A DNA stretch of 64,000 bases from Arthrobacter rhizosphaerae (GTDB lineage: Bacteria > Actinomycetota > Actinomycetes > Actinomycetales > Micrococcaceae). Positions 1 through 9,042 of the stretch are shown in pieces. A model generated the notes under the pieces. That model was not told the origin of the DNA, searched no databases, and saw nothing but the letters and a program-made list of their open reading frames with translations. The DNA lies in contig NZ_JALLAN010000018.1 of assembly GCF_023062595.1 (NCBI RefSeq), positions 30,123 to 94,122 on the forward strand. Reading direction: 5' to 3'. Each line of letters begins with the position of its first letter. The stretch's first letter is position 1. Both the position numbers and the translations under genes were made by a program.

Positions 1-1
1 C

Positions 2-520
2 CTCGAGGCAGGTTACGGCGACCCCGGTGAAACCACGCGGAAGGCAATCGGCGTCGGGATCGTCGGCGCCAACATCGAGGACCAGATGCGACCCATCGAC
101 GACGCGATCGTCCAGATGGCTTCTGTCATCGAGGCTGGAGAGTCCGAGGGAATTGATTTCGTCCTCAACGCCCGCACAGATGCTTTCCTTAGGGGCAAGG
201 ACCGCAACCCGGCTGACGTTTTAGCCGATGCAATCGAGCGCGGCCGCGCGTACCTCGACGTCGGCGCAACCACTGTTTTTGTTCCCGGCCTGCTCGACGA
301 AGCCACAGTTGCCGCGCTTGTGGAGGGAATCGGCTGGAACAAGGTATCGGTCATCAACGTACCGGGATCCTTGCCGCCGGCAAAGCTCCAGGAACTGGGT
401 GTATCAAGAATTTCCTATGGTCCTTGGAGCCAGCGTGTGGCCCTCACGGCCTTGGCGGATACCGCGGCTGACTTGATGGTTGGCGGCATCTTGCCCGACG
501 GGATTCGGGTACTTAACTAG
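2..520 (+). CDS. Isocitrate lyase/PEP mutase family protein, C-terminal part
   Basis: The reading frame is open from the window edge, so the N-terminus is missing. The visible 172 residues match the isocitrate lyase/phosphoenolpyruvate mutase (PEP phosphonomutase-like) TIM-barrel family. They contain GANIEDQ, which carries the family's metal- or substrate-binding Glu-Asp pair, the NARTDAF strand, and a late GVSRISYGPW segment typical of the small, non-glyoxylate-cycle members. Family members cleave or rearrange C-C or P-C bonds of 2-methylisocitrate-like or oxaloacetate-like substrates in the cytosol. The substrate cannot be told from this fragment, because the KKCGH-type loop that separates lyases from mutases lies outside the window. 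Confidence 0.85.
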   Translation, partial: LEAGYGDPGETTRKAIGVGIVGANIEDQMRPIDDAIVQMASVIEAGESEGIDFVLNARTDAFLRGKDRNPADVLADAIERGRAYLDVGATTVFVPGLLDEATVAALVEGIGWNKVSVINVPGSLPPAKLQELGVSRISYGPWSQRVALTALADTAADLMVGGILPDGIRVLN

Positions 521-617
521 GGTCTGTCTCCCATATAGTTCGTGATCGACGCGCGATTCTGCGTGGCAATGGGCTCCACGCCGCCCTTACCTGGGCGACT
601 CTATTGGGAGAGATACC

Positions 618-1502
618 CTAGTCGCCGCGTGACATGTCCACGACGGGCGTGGCAGGAACGAACCCGGCCGCGAGGTAGGTTGCCAGAGCGCCGCTATTGG
701 CTCCTTCGGCGGCCACCACGACACTGGAGGAACCCATCTCCCGCAGCACCGCCGCTCCCGCACGGGTGATCTCCGCCCCGTAGCCGCGCCCACGGTGGTC
801 CCGGTGCACGCCCATAGGCTCGATGAGGCCGGGACGCCCCGGTCCGGCAGACCATACCGTTGTCACCGCGACCGCCTTGCCGTTCTCATCGAAGGCGACG
901 AGGTTACGCGATGCCACTGCGAAGGGCCCGGAGGTCATCGTCAGCCATCGGTTGACGAACGTCTGCCTCGCGCCATCATCGAGCGGAGTGCCCCGGAATG
1001 CGGACCAGTGGACGCCGACCCATTCTCCGGCCCGGTCCTCGTCGATCGTCTCGATGAGGGTACCGGCCGGCTGGACAGGTGTGGAGAGATCGAAGCGCAA
1101 TGGAATCCACGGTTCGTCCTCTTGCCAGCCTTGTCGTCCCAGCGTTCGCGTCAGAGCATCAGCGCCTCGCGCCTCCACCGTTGCCTGTCCGGGGGCGAAC
1201 ACGCCGCCTTCAGGGTCTTCGACCGAGTCTGCGATCCGCGTTGCAAGGCCGGTGTCGTCCCGTCGCGTCGGGTCGATCGCCAGACGAAGGAGCTGCGGGC
1301 CGTCAAGAAGGCCGATCGCGGACGGTGTCGCACCGTCCGCCCAGATCCGTATCGACGATGCCGTCTCCTCGGCGCCGCGCAGCGAATACCAGCCGAGGTC
1401 ACCAGGGTGCAGGTGGACGGGGCCTCCATCCACCTGCCATCGTGCAAGCGTCTCTCCGACCTGTGCGAGCCGTGAGACGTCGGGCGTCGTCACTTCGAGC
1501 AC
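618..1502 (-). CDS. GNAT family N-acetyltransferase
   Basis: This is a 294-residue protein. I start it at the GTG at 1502 because GAGGGGAGGGA lies just upstream; the frame stays open 38 codons further but that part looks non-coding. The C-terminal half has the GNAT fold, with a motif A of the form RGRGYGAEI for acetyl-CoA pyrophosphate binding, preceded by the strand LIEPMGVH and followed by a motif B-like ATYLAAGF near the end. The N-terminal half may be a degenerate GNAT-like domain, as in two-domain members. It is presumably a cytosolic acetyltransferase for a small molecule; the substrate is not predictable. It is transcribed alone, convergent with the gene before it. Confidence 0.8.
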   Translation of the reverse strand: MLEVTTPDVSRLAQVGETLARWQVDGGPVHLHPGDLGWYSLRGAEETASSIRIWADGATPSAIGLLDGPQLLRLAIDPTRRDDTGLATRIADSVEDPEGGVFAPGQATVEARGADALTRTLGRQGWQEDEPWIPLRFDLSTPVQPAGTLIETIDEDRAGEWVGVHWSAFRGTPLDDGARQTFVNRWLTMTSGPFAVASRNLVAFDENGKAVAVTTVWSAGPGRPGLIEPMGVHRDHRGRGYGAEITRAGAAVLREMGSSSVVVAAEGANSGALATYLAAGFVPATPVVDMSRGD

Positions 1503-1820
1503 AACTGTCCCTCCCCTCTCCGATCGGATTCTACGGGGCGCGCAAATGAGAATGCGACTGTCGACACGGCTGGGCGGCGCCGCCGGAATCAGCGGCGAGC
1601 AATCTTGTTGCGGCAAGCATGGGTTCGAGCGCGCGATCGGCTTCCATGGCTTCCGGGCTACGCCGGACGATCATTGGTTCGCTTGGCTCGCGAAGACTCG
1701 GCGACGAGGGGATCAGCGTCGACGGGGCTCGCTGGTCCCCGTTTTCGTGGCTCGACGTTGGGGTTTTTCGGGGTTCGATCGTTCGGGCTTATTGTCGTAC
1801 CCCTTTGGCAGAGTTGTTCC
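1503..1820. other. Intergenic region upstream of the DUF222/HNH gene
   Basis: This 318-base gap separates two divergent genes and I find no credible gene in it. The last 30 bases before the HNH gene read TTGTCGTACCCC, then GGCAGAGTTGTTCC, then the ATG. This resembles, from memory, the short conserved block found in front of many DUF222/13E12-type repeat genes in actinobacteria. It may hold the promoter, or it may be a site tied to spread of the family. No good Shine-Dalgarno sequence precedes the ATG. Confidence 0.4.
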
Positions 1821-3677
1821 ATGGAAGCCATTGGAGAACACGCCCCGAAGCAGGCCACGCGCCTTGGGCTGTTCTCCAACGCCCGCTTCCAGCAGGATTC
1901 AGCATCCAGTTTTGCAGCGCCCACCTTTCCGGGGCGGGCGGGCCTCCGCGCGGTGCCCGCCTCTGCCGCATCCCGACGCGCACTGGTTCCGGAAGAGCTA
2001 ACCGTCCCCGCCGTCTTGGCTGGCGACCCCGCGGTGTTCGACGGCGGCGTGTCGGGTGCGGTGGCGGCGAGTCTTGGGCTGTTGGGAACAGCGCGGACGA
2101 CGGCGGCGGGTGAGCTCGCGCTGTCCGGTTTCGCCCACGCGGCGGACTTCGCCGGCCAGGTCGAGGAGCTCTCCCGGACGGTGGAATACCTTCAGGTCCT
2201 CGCCGCCGCAGCAGTGGACCGCACCCGCCACGAGGCCGCTACAGGAGCCGGTTCCGGGAAGGGCTGGACCACCGGCTGGGGCACAGAACCAGTGGCTAGC
2301 GGGTCTCCCGGACCTGGTGTGCTTGCCGCTTCTGCCGGACCCGGGCCTTCCGGGACCGTGCCTGAGAGGTCTTCAGGTTTTCCTGTGCCGGCCGGTTCTG
2401 CCGGGCCTGTTGGGGATGGCTGCCGGAATACTGCCGAGTTCCTCCGGGCCCGGCTGCGGATCAGCGCCGCCGAAGCCCGACGCCGCCTGGCCCTGGCCGC
2501 CGCGCTCCTGCCCTCCACCGGAATCACCGGCCAAACCGTCCCGCCCGCCAGGGAAGAACTCGCCACCGCCCTCGCCGCCGGGACCATCCCCTCCCGCGCC
2601 GCGACCATCATCACCATTGCCCTCGAACGCGCCGAACACGTCACGGACCCGGACACCCTGGCACGGATGGAACACGCCCTGACCCGCACCGCCACCGCAG
2701 AAGACCAGGACTTCCTCACCCGCATCACCCGCCGCTGGAACGACGCGATCGACCAGGACGGTGCCGAACCCTCCGAAGAAGAACTCCGCCACCGCCAAGG
2801 AGCCTTCATCCGCCACACCCGCCGCGGACTCCACCACCTCGAAATCTTCGCCACCACCGACCAATTCGAAAACCTCCTCACCGCCATGAACACCGCCACC
2901 AACCCCCGCCTCCACACACCACCGGAAGGCACAGGGGCAGACGCAGCAGCCGCAGACCTGGCAGCGGACAAATCAGCCGGAGAACCCGTAGCCCTGGACC
3001 GACGGACCCGGCCCCAGCAACTCCTCGACGGCCTCATCGGAGCCTGCAAAACAGCCCTCACCACCACCCACCTCCCCACCACCGGAGGCCTCCGACCCCA
3101 GGTCATGGTCACCATCGACTACCAAGACCTCCTCACCCGCCTCAACCCCACCAGCGCCAGCACCGGCACCGAGCCAAGCACCGGGCGCACAGGCTCCTAC
3201 GCGGGCACACGCGCAGGCAGCCCGTCATGCCCCCGTTCCGGTTCCGGCACCGGCTCCGGCACGGGTACGTTCGCGTTCACCGGGCCCGTCACCGCCTCCA
3301 CCATCCGCAAAATCGCCTGCGACGCCGACATCATCCCCATCCTCCTCGGCAGCGAAGGCCGCATCCTGGACATCGGCCGCACCACCCGGATCTTCCCACC
3401 CCACATCCGCAAAGCCATCACCGCCCGCGACCAAGGCTGCACCTTCCCCGGCTGCACCATCCCCGCCCCCTGGTGCGAAGCCCACCACACCACCTACTGG
3501 TCACACCACGGACCCACCAGCACAGACAACGGCACCCTCCTCTGCAGCCACCACCACCACCTCATCCACAAAGAACAATGGACCATCCACATGCCCCACG
3601 GCACCCCCTGGTTCATCCCCCCACCACACATCGACCCCACCCAACAACCCCGACAAAACCACTACTTCCACCAATAA
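1821..3677 (+). CDS. DUF222 and HNH endonuclease domain protein (13E12 repeat family)
   Basis: The protein is 618 residues from the ATG at 1821, which begins MEAIGE, a common opening for this family; the open frame upstream is not typical coding sequence. The first two thirds are the Ala-rich helical DUF222 region. The C-terminus is an HNH nuclease domain with CTFPGC, then CEAHHTTYW, then LCSHHHHLIH, giving the paired CxxC-like cysteines and the catalytic histidines. A Gly/Ser/Thr-rich low-complexity stretch lies just before it. The family is multicopy in actinobacteria, and its biological role is not settled; it is suspected to be mobile. From about 2450 onward the coding strand is extremely C-rich and G-poor, unlike neighbouring genes. 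Confidence 0.85.
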   Translation: MEAIGEHAPKQATRLGLFSNARFQQDSASSFAAPTFPGRAGLRAVPASAASRRALVPEELTVPAVLAGDPAVFDGGVSGAVAASLGLLGTARTTAAGELALSGFAHAADFAGQVEELSRTVEYLQVLAAAAVDRTRHEAATGAGSGKGWTTGWGTEPVASGSPGPGVLAASAGPGPSGTVPERSSGFPVPAGSAGPVGDGCRNTAEFLRARLRISAAEARRRLALAAALLPSTGITGQTVPPAREELATALAAGTIPSRAATIITIALERAEHVTDPDTLARMEHALTRTATAEDQDFLTRITRRWNDAIDQDGAEPSEEELRHRQGAFIRHTRRGLHHLEIFATTDQFENLLTAMNTATNPRLHTPPEGTGADAAAADLAADKSAGEPVALDRRTRPQQLLDGLIGACKTALTTTHLPTTGGLRPQVMVTIDYQDLLTRLNPTSASTGTEPSTGRTGSYAGTRAGSPSCPRSGSGTGSGTGTFAFTGPVTASTIRKIACDADIIPILLGSEGRILDIGRTTRIFPPHIRKAITARDQGCTFPGCTIPAPWCEAHHTTYWSHHGPTSTDNGTLLCSHHHHLIHKEQWTIHMPHGTPWFIPPPHIDPTQQPRQNHYFHQ

Positions 3678-3987
3678 CCACCGGAAGCCAAGCAAACACG
3701 CGCGGAAGAGCAACGCCCAGGAGACAGTGACCGCGAGTTTGCCAGGTCGAAAGTGGAGTCTCCGCTGTCCGTGGTGAAACCACACGGCGCAAGCGGCCAA
3801 TGCACCCGGGGTAGCCCGACACAAGAATGCCCCAAACGAATCCCTCAATAATCCGGTCGGGGCCGACTTGGTTAGGGAGACTCAATGCTGCCCAGCCAGG
3901 AACTGGGACGGACTTGCTCGTCCTGGTGGCAGTTGCAGAAAAGTCTGCCGGTCAGATCCGAACTTCAGCGTCCCGCAGCCCCCGACC
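3678..3987. other. Intergenic region, nothing recognised
   Basis: This 310-base gap lies between two convergent genes. The short open frames here lack ribosome sites and family resemblance. I see no strong hairpin, repeat or RNA gene. Confidence 0.4.
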
Positions 3988-4347
3988 TTAGTCCTCGGGC
4001 AGCTCCGCGGGCTCGTAGTCCTCGGGCTGGGCATCCTGCCAGCCGCGGTCTTCCACGAATGTTGCTACCAGCGTGCCCACTCCATCCTGTAGCGAATTAG
4101 AGGGGTCATCATACAAAGATCCTTCCGTCGCCCGGCTGTGGAGAATGAGTTGTTCAGCCTCGAGCTTGGCCTCAGGAACTGTCGCCCCCACGATCGCCGT
4201 CCGGGCAGGCAGTTCGGGAGTATGGACGATTTCGGCACGGGTTTCCGAGAGGGGAATGGTTTCCCCGGCGTTTATTTCATCGTGCGGGAACTCGAACTCG
4301 GCGTTGTCCGGGCCGGCAGGGATGGTGTACTCAAGGAAATACGTCAT
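3988..4347 (-). CDS. Hypothetical acidic protein, 119 residues
   Basis: I start it at the ATG at 4347 (MTYFLEYTIPAG), since the 54 codons upstream in the same frame overlap the end of the gamma-glutamyltransferase gene and look non-coding. The product is small, soluble and acidic, with a Glu/Asp/Pro-rich tail ending PAELPED. It has no signal peptide and no membrane segment. I do not recognise a family. It lies 130 bases downstream of the gamma-glutamyltransferase gene on the same strand, so co-transcription is possible but not shown. The ribosome site (GAGGCTGGGTCA) is weak. Confidence 0.6.
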   Translation of the reverse strand: MTYFLEYTIPAGPDNAEFEFPHDEINAGETIPLSETRAEIVHTPELPARTAIVGATVPEAKLEAEQLILHSRATEGSLYDDPSNSLQDGVGTLVATFVEDRGWQDAQPEDYEPAELPED

Positions 4348-4477
4348 TGACCCAGCCTCGCAGAAACCCAGTACTGCCGGAAGTGCCTCTGCCCATGTGG
4401 CGCGTCCGCGCCCCCGTACCGAGCAGACACCGCCCCTGTACCGGGAGGGCACCAATACGAGGGCCCGATTCAAGGGC

Positions 4478-6283
4478 TCATCGCCCGGCAGCATACCCTT
4501 GGGCACCACGGGGATTGGCCGCAGCCTGCAGTATCCCGGTGTGGGGATCCCGCGTCACAGCGGACAATCGGCCTAAGGTCCAACCTCCAGCCATGGTGAT
4601 CCGATGCCCTCGGCGCTCCAGACCCGCAATGACGTCGGCACCTAGCCGGTCTTCGAGAACCGCCCCACCTGGTTCCCAGGTGCGAGGCCAAAAGGAACCG
4701 GGCATAGACGTTGTGTGAAACGTTGGCGCATCTATGGCCTGCTGCGGCGAGTAGCCACCCACGATGGTTCGCAAGAGGTAGGGCAACTGCCATTGGTCCT
4801 GCTGATCACCACCTGGAGATCCCAAAGCAGTCACAGCGTGGCCGTCGCGAACGATCAAGGTAGGGGTGAGAGTCGTCCGCGGCCGCTTTCCGGGCGACAG
4901 AGTTGAGGGAGTTCCCGGCTCCAGCCACGTCATCTGCAGGCGGGTGCCCAGGCAGAAACCCAGTTCGGGAATCGCTGGCGACGACTGCAGCCAGCCGCCG
5001 GAAGGAGTTGCGGAAATCATGTTGCCCCAACGATCTACGACGTCAATATGGCAGGTGTCGCCGCGGGTCTCCCCCGTCGGTTGCACTGTTGGTTCGCCCA
5101 GACCTGCTGGCATCTGTCCCGCTGTCGCAGGGACGTACTCGGTGCGAAGAGGTGGCATGTAGGGTTTTGGACCCGGCACTGTTCCGGGGCGGAACTCCAA
5201 TGAGGCGTCCTCTGTGATGAGACGCCGGCGCGCCTCACAGTACTCGGCCGACAGAAGGTACTCGAGCGGCACATCCGTGTCGCCGTAATACGCTTCCCGG
5301 TCAGCCAGCGCCAGTTTCTGCGACTCCAGGATCGTGTGGATTCCAAGTTCAGTGGAAGGGTCAAGATACTCGTCGTCGAACCCCTCAAGAATCGCCAGGG
5401 TTTGCAGAAGTGCCGGACCCTGCCCCCACGGTCCAGTCTTCGCTATGGTGTGGCCGCGGAAATCGAAAGTCGTCGCGGGCTCAAAACCCGCCTCAAAGCG
5501 CGCGAGGTCCTCTAACGCCAGCACCCCAGCGTGATCCCTTCCAGAGGAATGCCGGTGCGGGATCTTCACCGAATCCGCGATTGCATGTGCGACGAAGCCC
5601 TCCCGCCACTCGCGTCTAGCGGCGTCAATCCGACCTTCCCTGGACAGGGCCTTCGAACTCCCGGCTTCGAGCAGTCGCTGAAGCGTGCGGGCATAGGCCG
5701 GGTTCCGAATGAGCTCACCGTCAGCAGGAATCTTGCCGTTCGGCATCCACAATTCCGCTGATGTGGGCCAATGGTCTCGGAACAGCCCGGAGACGGCAGC
5801 GATAGTGTGGCCGACGCGCTCCAGCATCGGATGGCCGTCCTGCGCGTATCCGATCGCAAACTCCAGTACGGATTCCAGCTCCCACGTTCCGTGGTCCCGC
5901 AACAGCAGGAGCCAGGCGTCGACGGCGGCAGGAACGGCTGCGGCCAATGCCCCTGATCCGGGAACCATGTCGAGGCCTTCAGCCAAATAGTGTTCCCGGG
6001 TTGCACTCAGTGGGGCAGGGCCTTGGCCCATCAGCACCACTGGCCTTTCTGGTTCAGCCGCAGTGGCAAATACGCCTGTCACGTCACCGCCCGGCCCATT
6101 CAAGTGGGGCTCGACAACGTGGAGCACGAAAGCTCCTGCTGCGGCGGCATCGAAAGCGTTGCCTCCGCGTTCAAGCACGGCTTGGGCTGTCGCCGTCGCC
6201 GTCCAGTGGGTAGAGGCACTCATCCCGAACGTGCCTTGCAGCGTGGGCCTGGTAGTGAACGGAGCCGGCTCGGTGAACGTCAT
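4478..6283 (-). CDS. ggt: Gamma-glutamyltransferase family protein
   Basis: This 601-residue protein belongs to the Ntn-hydrolase family of gamma-glutamyltransferases, which cut themselves into two chains before a catalytic threonine. The likely nucleophile is Thr410 in RGDTCHIDVVD, followed by the usual VVDxxGN strand and a SGGWLQSSP segment at the oxyanion site. The N-terminal half has the family opening around residue 38 (ERGGNAFDAA) and LNGPGGD. No signal peptide is visible, which is unusual for classical GGT, so this may be a cytosolic member acting on another gamma-glutamyl or amide substrate, as the HpxW oxamate hydrolase does. The family call is firm; the substrate is open. Confidence 0.85.
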   Translation of the reverse strand: MTFTEPAPFTTRPTLQGTFGMSASTHWTATATAQAVLERGGNAFDAAAAGAFVLHVVEPHLNGPGGDVTGVFATAAEPERPVVLMGQGPAPLSATREHYLAEGLDMVPGSGALAAAVPAAVDAWLLLLRDHGTWELESVLEFAIGYAQDGHPMLERVGHTIAAVSGLFRDHWPTSAELWMPNGKIPADGELIRNPAYARTLQRLLEAGSSKALSREGRIDAARREWREGFVAHAIADSVKIPHRHSSGRDHAGVLALEDLARFEAGFEPATTFDFRGHTIAKTGPWGQGPALLQTLAILEGFDDEYLDPSTELGIHTILESQKLALADREAYYGDTDVPLEYLLSAEYCEARRRLITEDASLEFRPGTVPGPKPYMPPLRTEYVPATAGQMPAGLGEPTVQPTGETRGDTCHIDVVDRWGNMISATPSGGWLQSSPAIPELGFCLGTRLQMTWLEPGTPSTLSPGKRPRTTLTPTLIVRDGHAVTALGSPGGDQQDQWQLPYLLRTIVGGYSPQQAIDAPTFHTTSMPGSFWPRTWEPGGAVLEDRLGADVIAGLERRGHRITMAGGWTLGRLSAVTRDPHTGILQAAANPRGAQGYAAGR

Positions 6284-6363
6284 GCGTCAATGCTAGTTCT
6301 GGGTGGCCTCCCTGCCTGGCCCGCGCTGGGCCCATGGTGCAGGCATCCGGAGCCAACCGTGTC

Positions 6364-8913
6364 CTATTTCCCGAGCCCGGCCTTTCGTAAGGCTTCAGCC
6401 ATGGCCGTGTTCACGGGTGCCGGTTTAGGGGATTGGGTGGTTTTAGCTGGTTGGGCTGGCCGGCCGGACTGCGCCGGCTTATTGGCTTGGCCCTGATTGC
6501 CACCCTGGGCTGGCTTGCCCGCCTGAGCTGGCCTCCCGCCGTGGCCAGGCTTCCCGCCCTGGCCAGGCTTCCCGTCCTGAGCTGGCCGGCTGGACTGTGC
6601 CGGCTTGTTGGATTGGCCGGGCCTGCTACCGGACGCAGGGCGAGCCTGAGCCGGTTCGTCGTCGAGCCTTAAGGTGAGTGAGATCCTTTTCCGCTCGGGA
6701 TCCGCCTCCAATACCTTGACCCGGACAACCTGCCCGGACTTGACCACCTCACGGGGGTCTGACACAAAGCGGTTGGCAAGCGCGGAGACGTGGACCAGGC
6801 CGTCCTGATGCACCCCCACATCCACGAAGGCCCCAAAGGCTGCCACGTTGGTCACCGTCCCCTCCAGGACCATGCCTGGCCGGAGGTCTGATATCTTCTC
6901 GATCCCCTCGGCAAAGGCCGCAGCGGCGAAGGCGGGGCGCGGATCACGTGCGGGCTTTTCCAGCTCCGAGATGATGTCCTTCACCGTGGGCAATCCGAAA
7001 GTTCCTTCGACAAAGTCCTGGGCGTTGATAGTCGCCAATGAACCCGCGGCAACGGAAGGACCGCCCCCGGCACCGGGAGCAGCCGTTTTCACTCCAGCGG
7101 CTGCCATGATTTTGCGTGCCACAGGATAAGCCTCGGGGTGAACACTGGAGGCATCAAGAGGCTCAGGCCCTCCACTGATCCGCAGGAACCCGGCACATTG
7201 TTCGAAGGCTTTGGCGCCCAGTCGCGGGACTTTCTTGAGCTCACTCCGCTTCGCGAAGGGTCCATTCTCGTTCCGGTAGGCAACGATGTTCTCGCTGAGA
7301 AGCGGACCCACTCCGGCTACCCGGCTTAGCAACGCAGGCGAGGCCGTGTTGACGTCCACGCCCACGGCATTCACACAATCCTCAACGACCGCGTCCAGGC
7401 TCCGATCCAGCTTGGCCGGAGTGACGTCGTGCTGATACTGCCCTACACCGATTGCCTTCGGCTCGATCTTCACGAGCTCGGCCAGTGGATCCTGCAACCG
7501 CCGCGCAATGGATACGGCACCGCGGAGCGAAACATCCATCCCTGGCAGTTCGGCGGCGGCCAGGGCGGATGCGGAATAGACGGAAGCCCCGGCCTCGGAT
7601 ACCACCAGTTTCTGCGGTTTGCTGCCGGTGCTGGCCCCCACCCTCTTGATGAGGTCCGTGGCCAGCTTGTCCGTCTCCCGGGATGCTGTTCCGTTGCCGA
7701 TGGCGATAAGTTCGACGTTGTGTTGCCGGGCAAGGCGCTCCAGGGTTGCCAATGACTCGTCCCACTTACGGACCGGCGCGTGGGGATAAATGGTTTCCGT
7801 GGCCACCACCTTCCCTGTGCCATCCACTACCGCAACCTTCACGCCTGTACGGAGCCCTGGGTCCAGTCCCAGCGTGGACCGGTTGCCGGCGGGTGCGGCG
7901 AGCAGGACATCCCGGAGGTTATTGGCGAACACCCGAACGGCTTCGTCTTCGGCAGCGGCGAACATCCGGGTCCGAAGATCGGCCGTCAGCCGGGCAAGGA
8001 CGCGGGACCGCCACGCCACTTGTGCGGTCTGGATGAGCCATGAGTCTGCGGGGCGCCCCCGGTCAGAAACTCCGAGGAACCTGGCCACAGCGGACTCGTA
8101 ACGGGCGCGCGCACTGGCGAGGGCGTCGTCGTCGGACGGTTCTGCTTCTGCGAGATCGAGGTCCAGGACGCCGTCCTTCTCGCCCCGCAACAGCGCCAGT
8201 ACACGGTGGGATGGCATCCCGTTGGGAGCCTGGGAGAACTCGAAGTAGTCCGCGAACTTCTGGCCTTCTGCTTCCTTGCCCTTCTTCACTCGGGAAACCA
8301 TCCGGCCCTGTGCCCAAAGCCGATCTCGGAGAGTTGCGGCAAGATCGGCGTCCTGCGCTACGCGCTCGACCAGGATTGAGCGGGCTCCAGCGAGCGCTGC
8401 GGCGGCATCATCAATGGAGTGCTCCGCGTTCAGATATTTTCCGGCCTCACGCTCGGGATCCAGTTCGGGATGTTTGAGCAGGGAGTCAGCCAGCGGCTCC
8501 AACCCGGCCTCCTTGGCGATCTGCGCTTTGGTCCGGCGTTTGGTCTTGAATGGCAGATAGATATCCTCCAGCCGGGATTTGGTGTCCGCCGCGACGACGG
8601 CCGCCTCAAGTTCCGGAGTCAGCTGGCCTTGGGCAGTTATCGCCTCGAGGACGGCGCGACGGCGGTCCTCCAGCTCGCGGAGGTACCGGAGGCGTTCCTC
8701 AAGTTCACGGAGTTGGGTGTCATCCAGCGTCCCGGTGGCTTCCTTGCGGTACCTGGCGATGAATGGCACCGTTGATCCGGCGTCGAGCAGTTCCACAGCA
8801 GCCTTCACCTGCCAGGGCTTGACCCCAAGTTCCTGGGCGATCTGGGCATGGATCGCGGCGTCAGGCGTGGCGGAAGGAGACGTGGGTTGCTGTAGCTGGT
8901 TCACCCGAATCAT
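6364..8913 (-). CDS. tex: Tex family RNA-binding transcription accessory protein
   Basis: The 849-residue product has the full Tex layout in order: N-terminal helical Tex domain, a YqgF/RNase H-like domain (LGLDPGLRTGVKV near residue 345), helix-hairpin-helix segments (VAGVGPLLSENIVAYR), and an S1 RNA-binding domain (GTVTNVAAFGAFVDVG near residue 680). Tex binds nucleic acid and is linked to transcription in several bacteria. The C-terminus is extended by about 70 residues of a five-residue-like repeat (GKPAQ/GRPAQ variants), ending in a normal MAEALRKAGLGK tail. The ATG at 8913 follows GTAGGG. The gene appears monocistronic. Confidence 0.93.
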   Translation of the reverse strand: MIRVNQLQQPTSPSATPDAAIHAQIAQELGVKPWQVKAAVELLDAGSTVPFIARYRKEATGTLDDTQLRELEERLRYLRELEDRRRAVLEAITAQGQLTPELEAAVVAADTKSRLEDIYLPFKTKRRTKAQIAKEAGLEPLADSLLKHPELDPEREAGKYLNAEHSIDDAAAALAGARSILVERVAQDADLAATLRDRLWAQGRMVSRVKKGKEAEGQKFADYFEFSQAPNGMPSHRVLALLRGEKDGVLDLDLAEAEPSDDDALASARARYESAVARFLGVSDRGRPADSWLIQTAQVAWRSRVLARLTADLRTRMFAAAEDEAVRVFANNLRDVLLAAPAGNRSTLGLDPGLRTGVKVAVVDGTGKVVATETIYPHAPVRKWDESLATLERLARQHNVELIAIGNGTASRETDKLATDLIKRVGASTGSKPQKLVVSEAGASVYSASALAAAELPGMDVSLRGAVSIARRLQDPLAELVKIEPKAIGVGQYQHDVTPAKLDRSLDAVVEDCVNAVGVDVNTASPALLSRVAGVGPLLSENIVAYRNENGPFAKRSELKKVPRLGAKAFEQCAGFLRISGGPEPLDASSVHPEAYPVARKIMAAAGVKTAAPGAGGGPSVAAGSLATINAQDFVEGTFGLPTVKDIISELEKPARDPRPAFAAAAFAEGIEKISDLRPGMVLEGTVTNVAAFGAFVDVGVHQDGLVHVSALANRFVSDPREVVKSGQVVRVKVLEADPERKRISLTLRLDDEPAQARPASGSRPGQSNKPAQSSRPAQDGKPGQGGKPGHGGRPAQAGKPAQGGNQGQANKPAQSGRPAQPAKTTQSPKPAPVNTAMAEALRKAGLGK

Positions 8914-8990
8914 TTTGCCCTACCCCGCCGACATTCTCTCAGGCCAGTCCCGGAGGCCTGTCTGATCGAGCACATACAGGAGCAGAAAGA

Positions 8991-9018
8991 AGCGCCACAG
9001 AGTGGTCTCCGTGGCGCT
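8991..9018 (-). terminator. Intrinsic terminator after the CBS protein gene
   Basis: A 12-bp stem (AGCGCCACAGAG paired with CTCCGTGGCGCT, one G-T pair) encloses a four-base loop. Read on the minus strand it is followed by TCTTTCTG, and it begins 25 bases past the stop codon at 9043. This fits a terminator for the CBS gene placed before tex. Confidence 0.65.
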
Positions 9019-9042
9019 GGTTTGCTTATGAGTTTGTCTGAC

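Noticed and set aside
521..617. Imperfect inverted repeat TCTCCCATATAG / CTATTGGGAGA as mobile-element ends
   Set aside because: It is short, imperfect, encloses only about 70 bases and has no transposase or target duplication nearby.
823..2001. 392-codon plus-strand frame opposite the acetyltransferase
   Set aside because: It spans the divergent gap and is low in hydrophobic structure; the minus strand encodes a clear GNAT domain.
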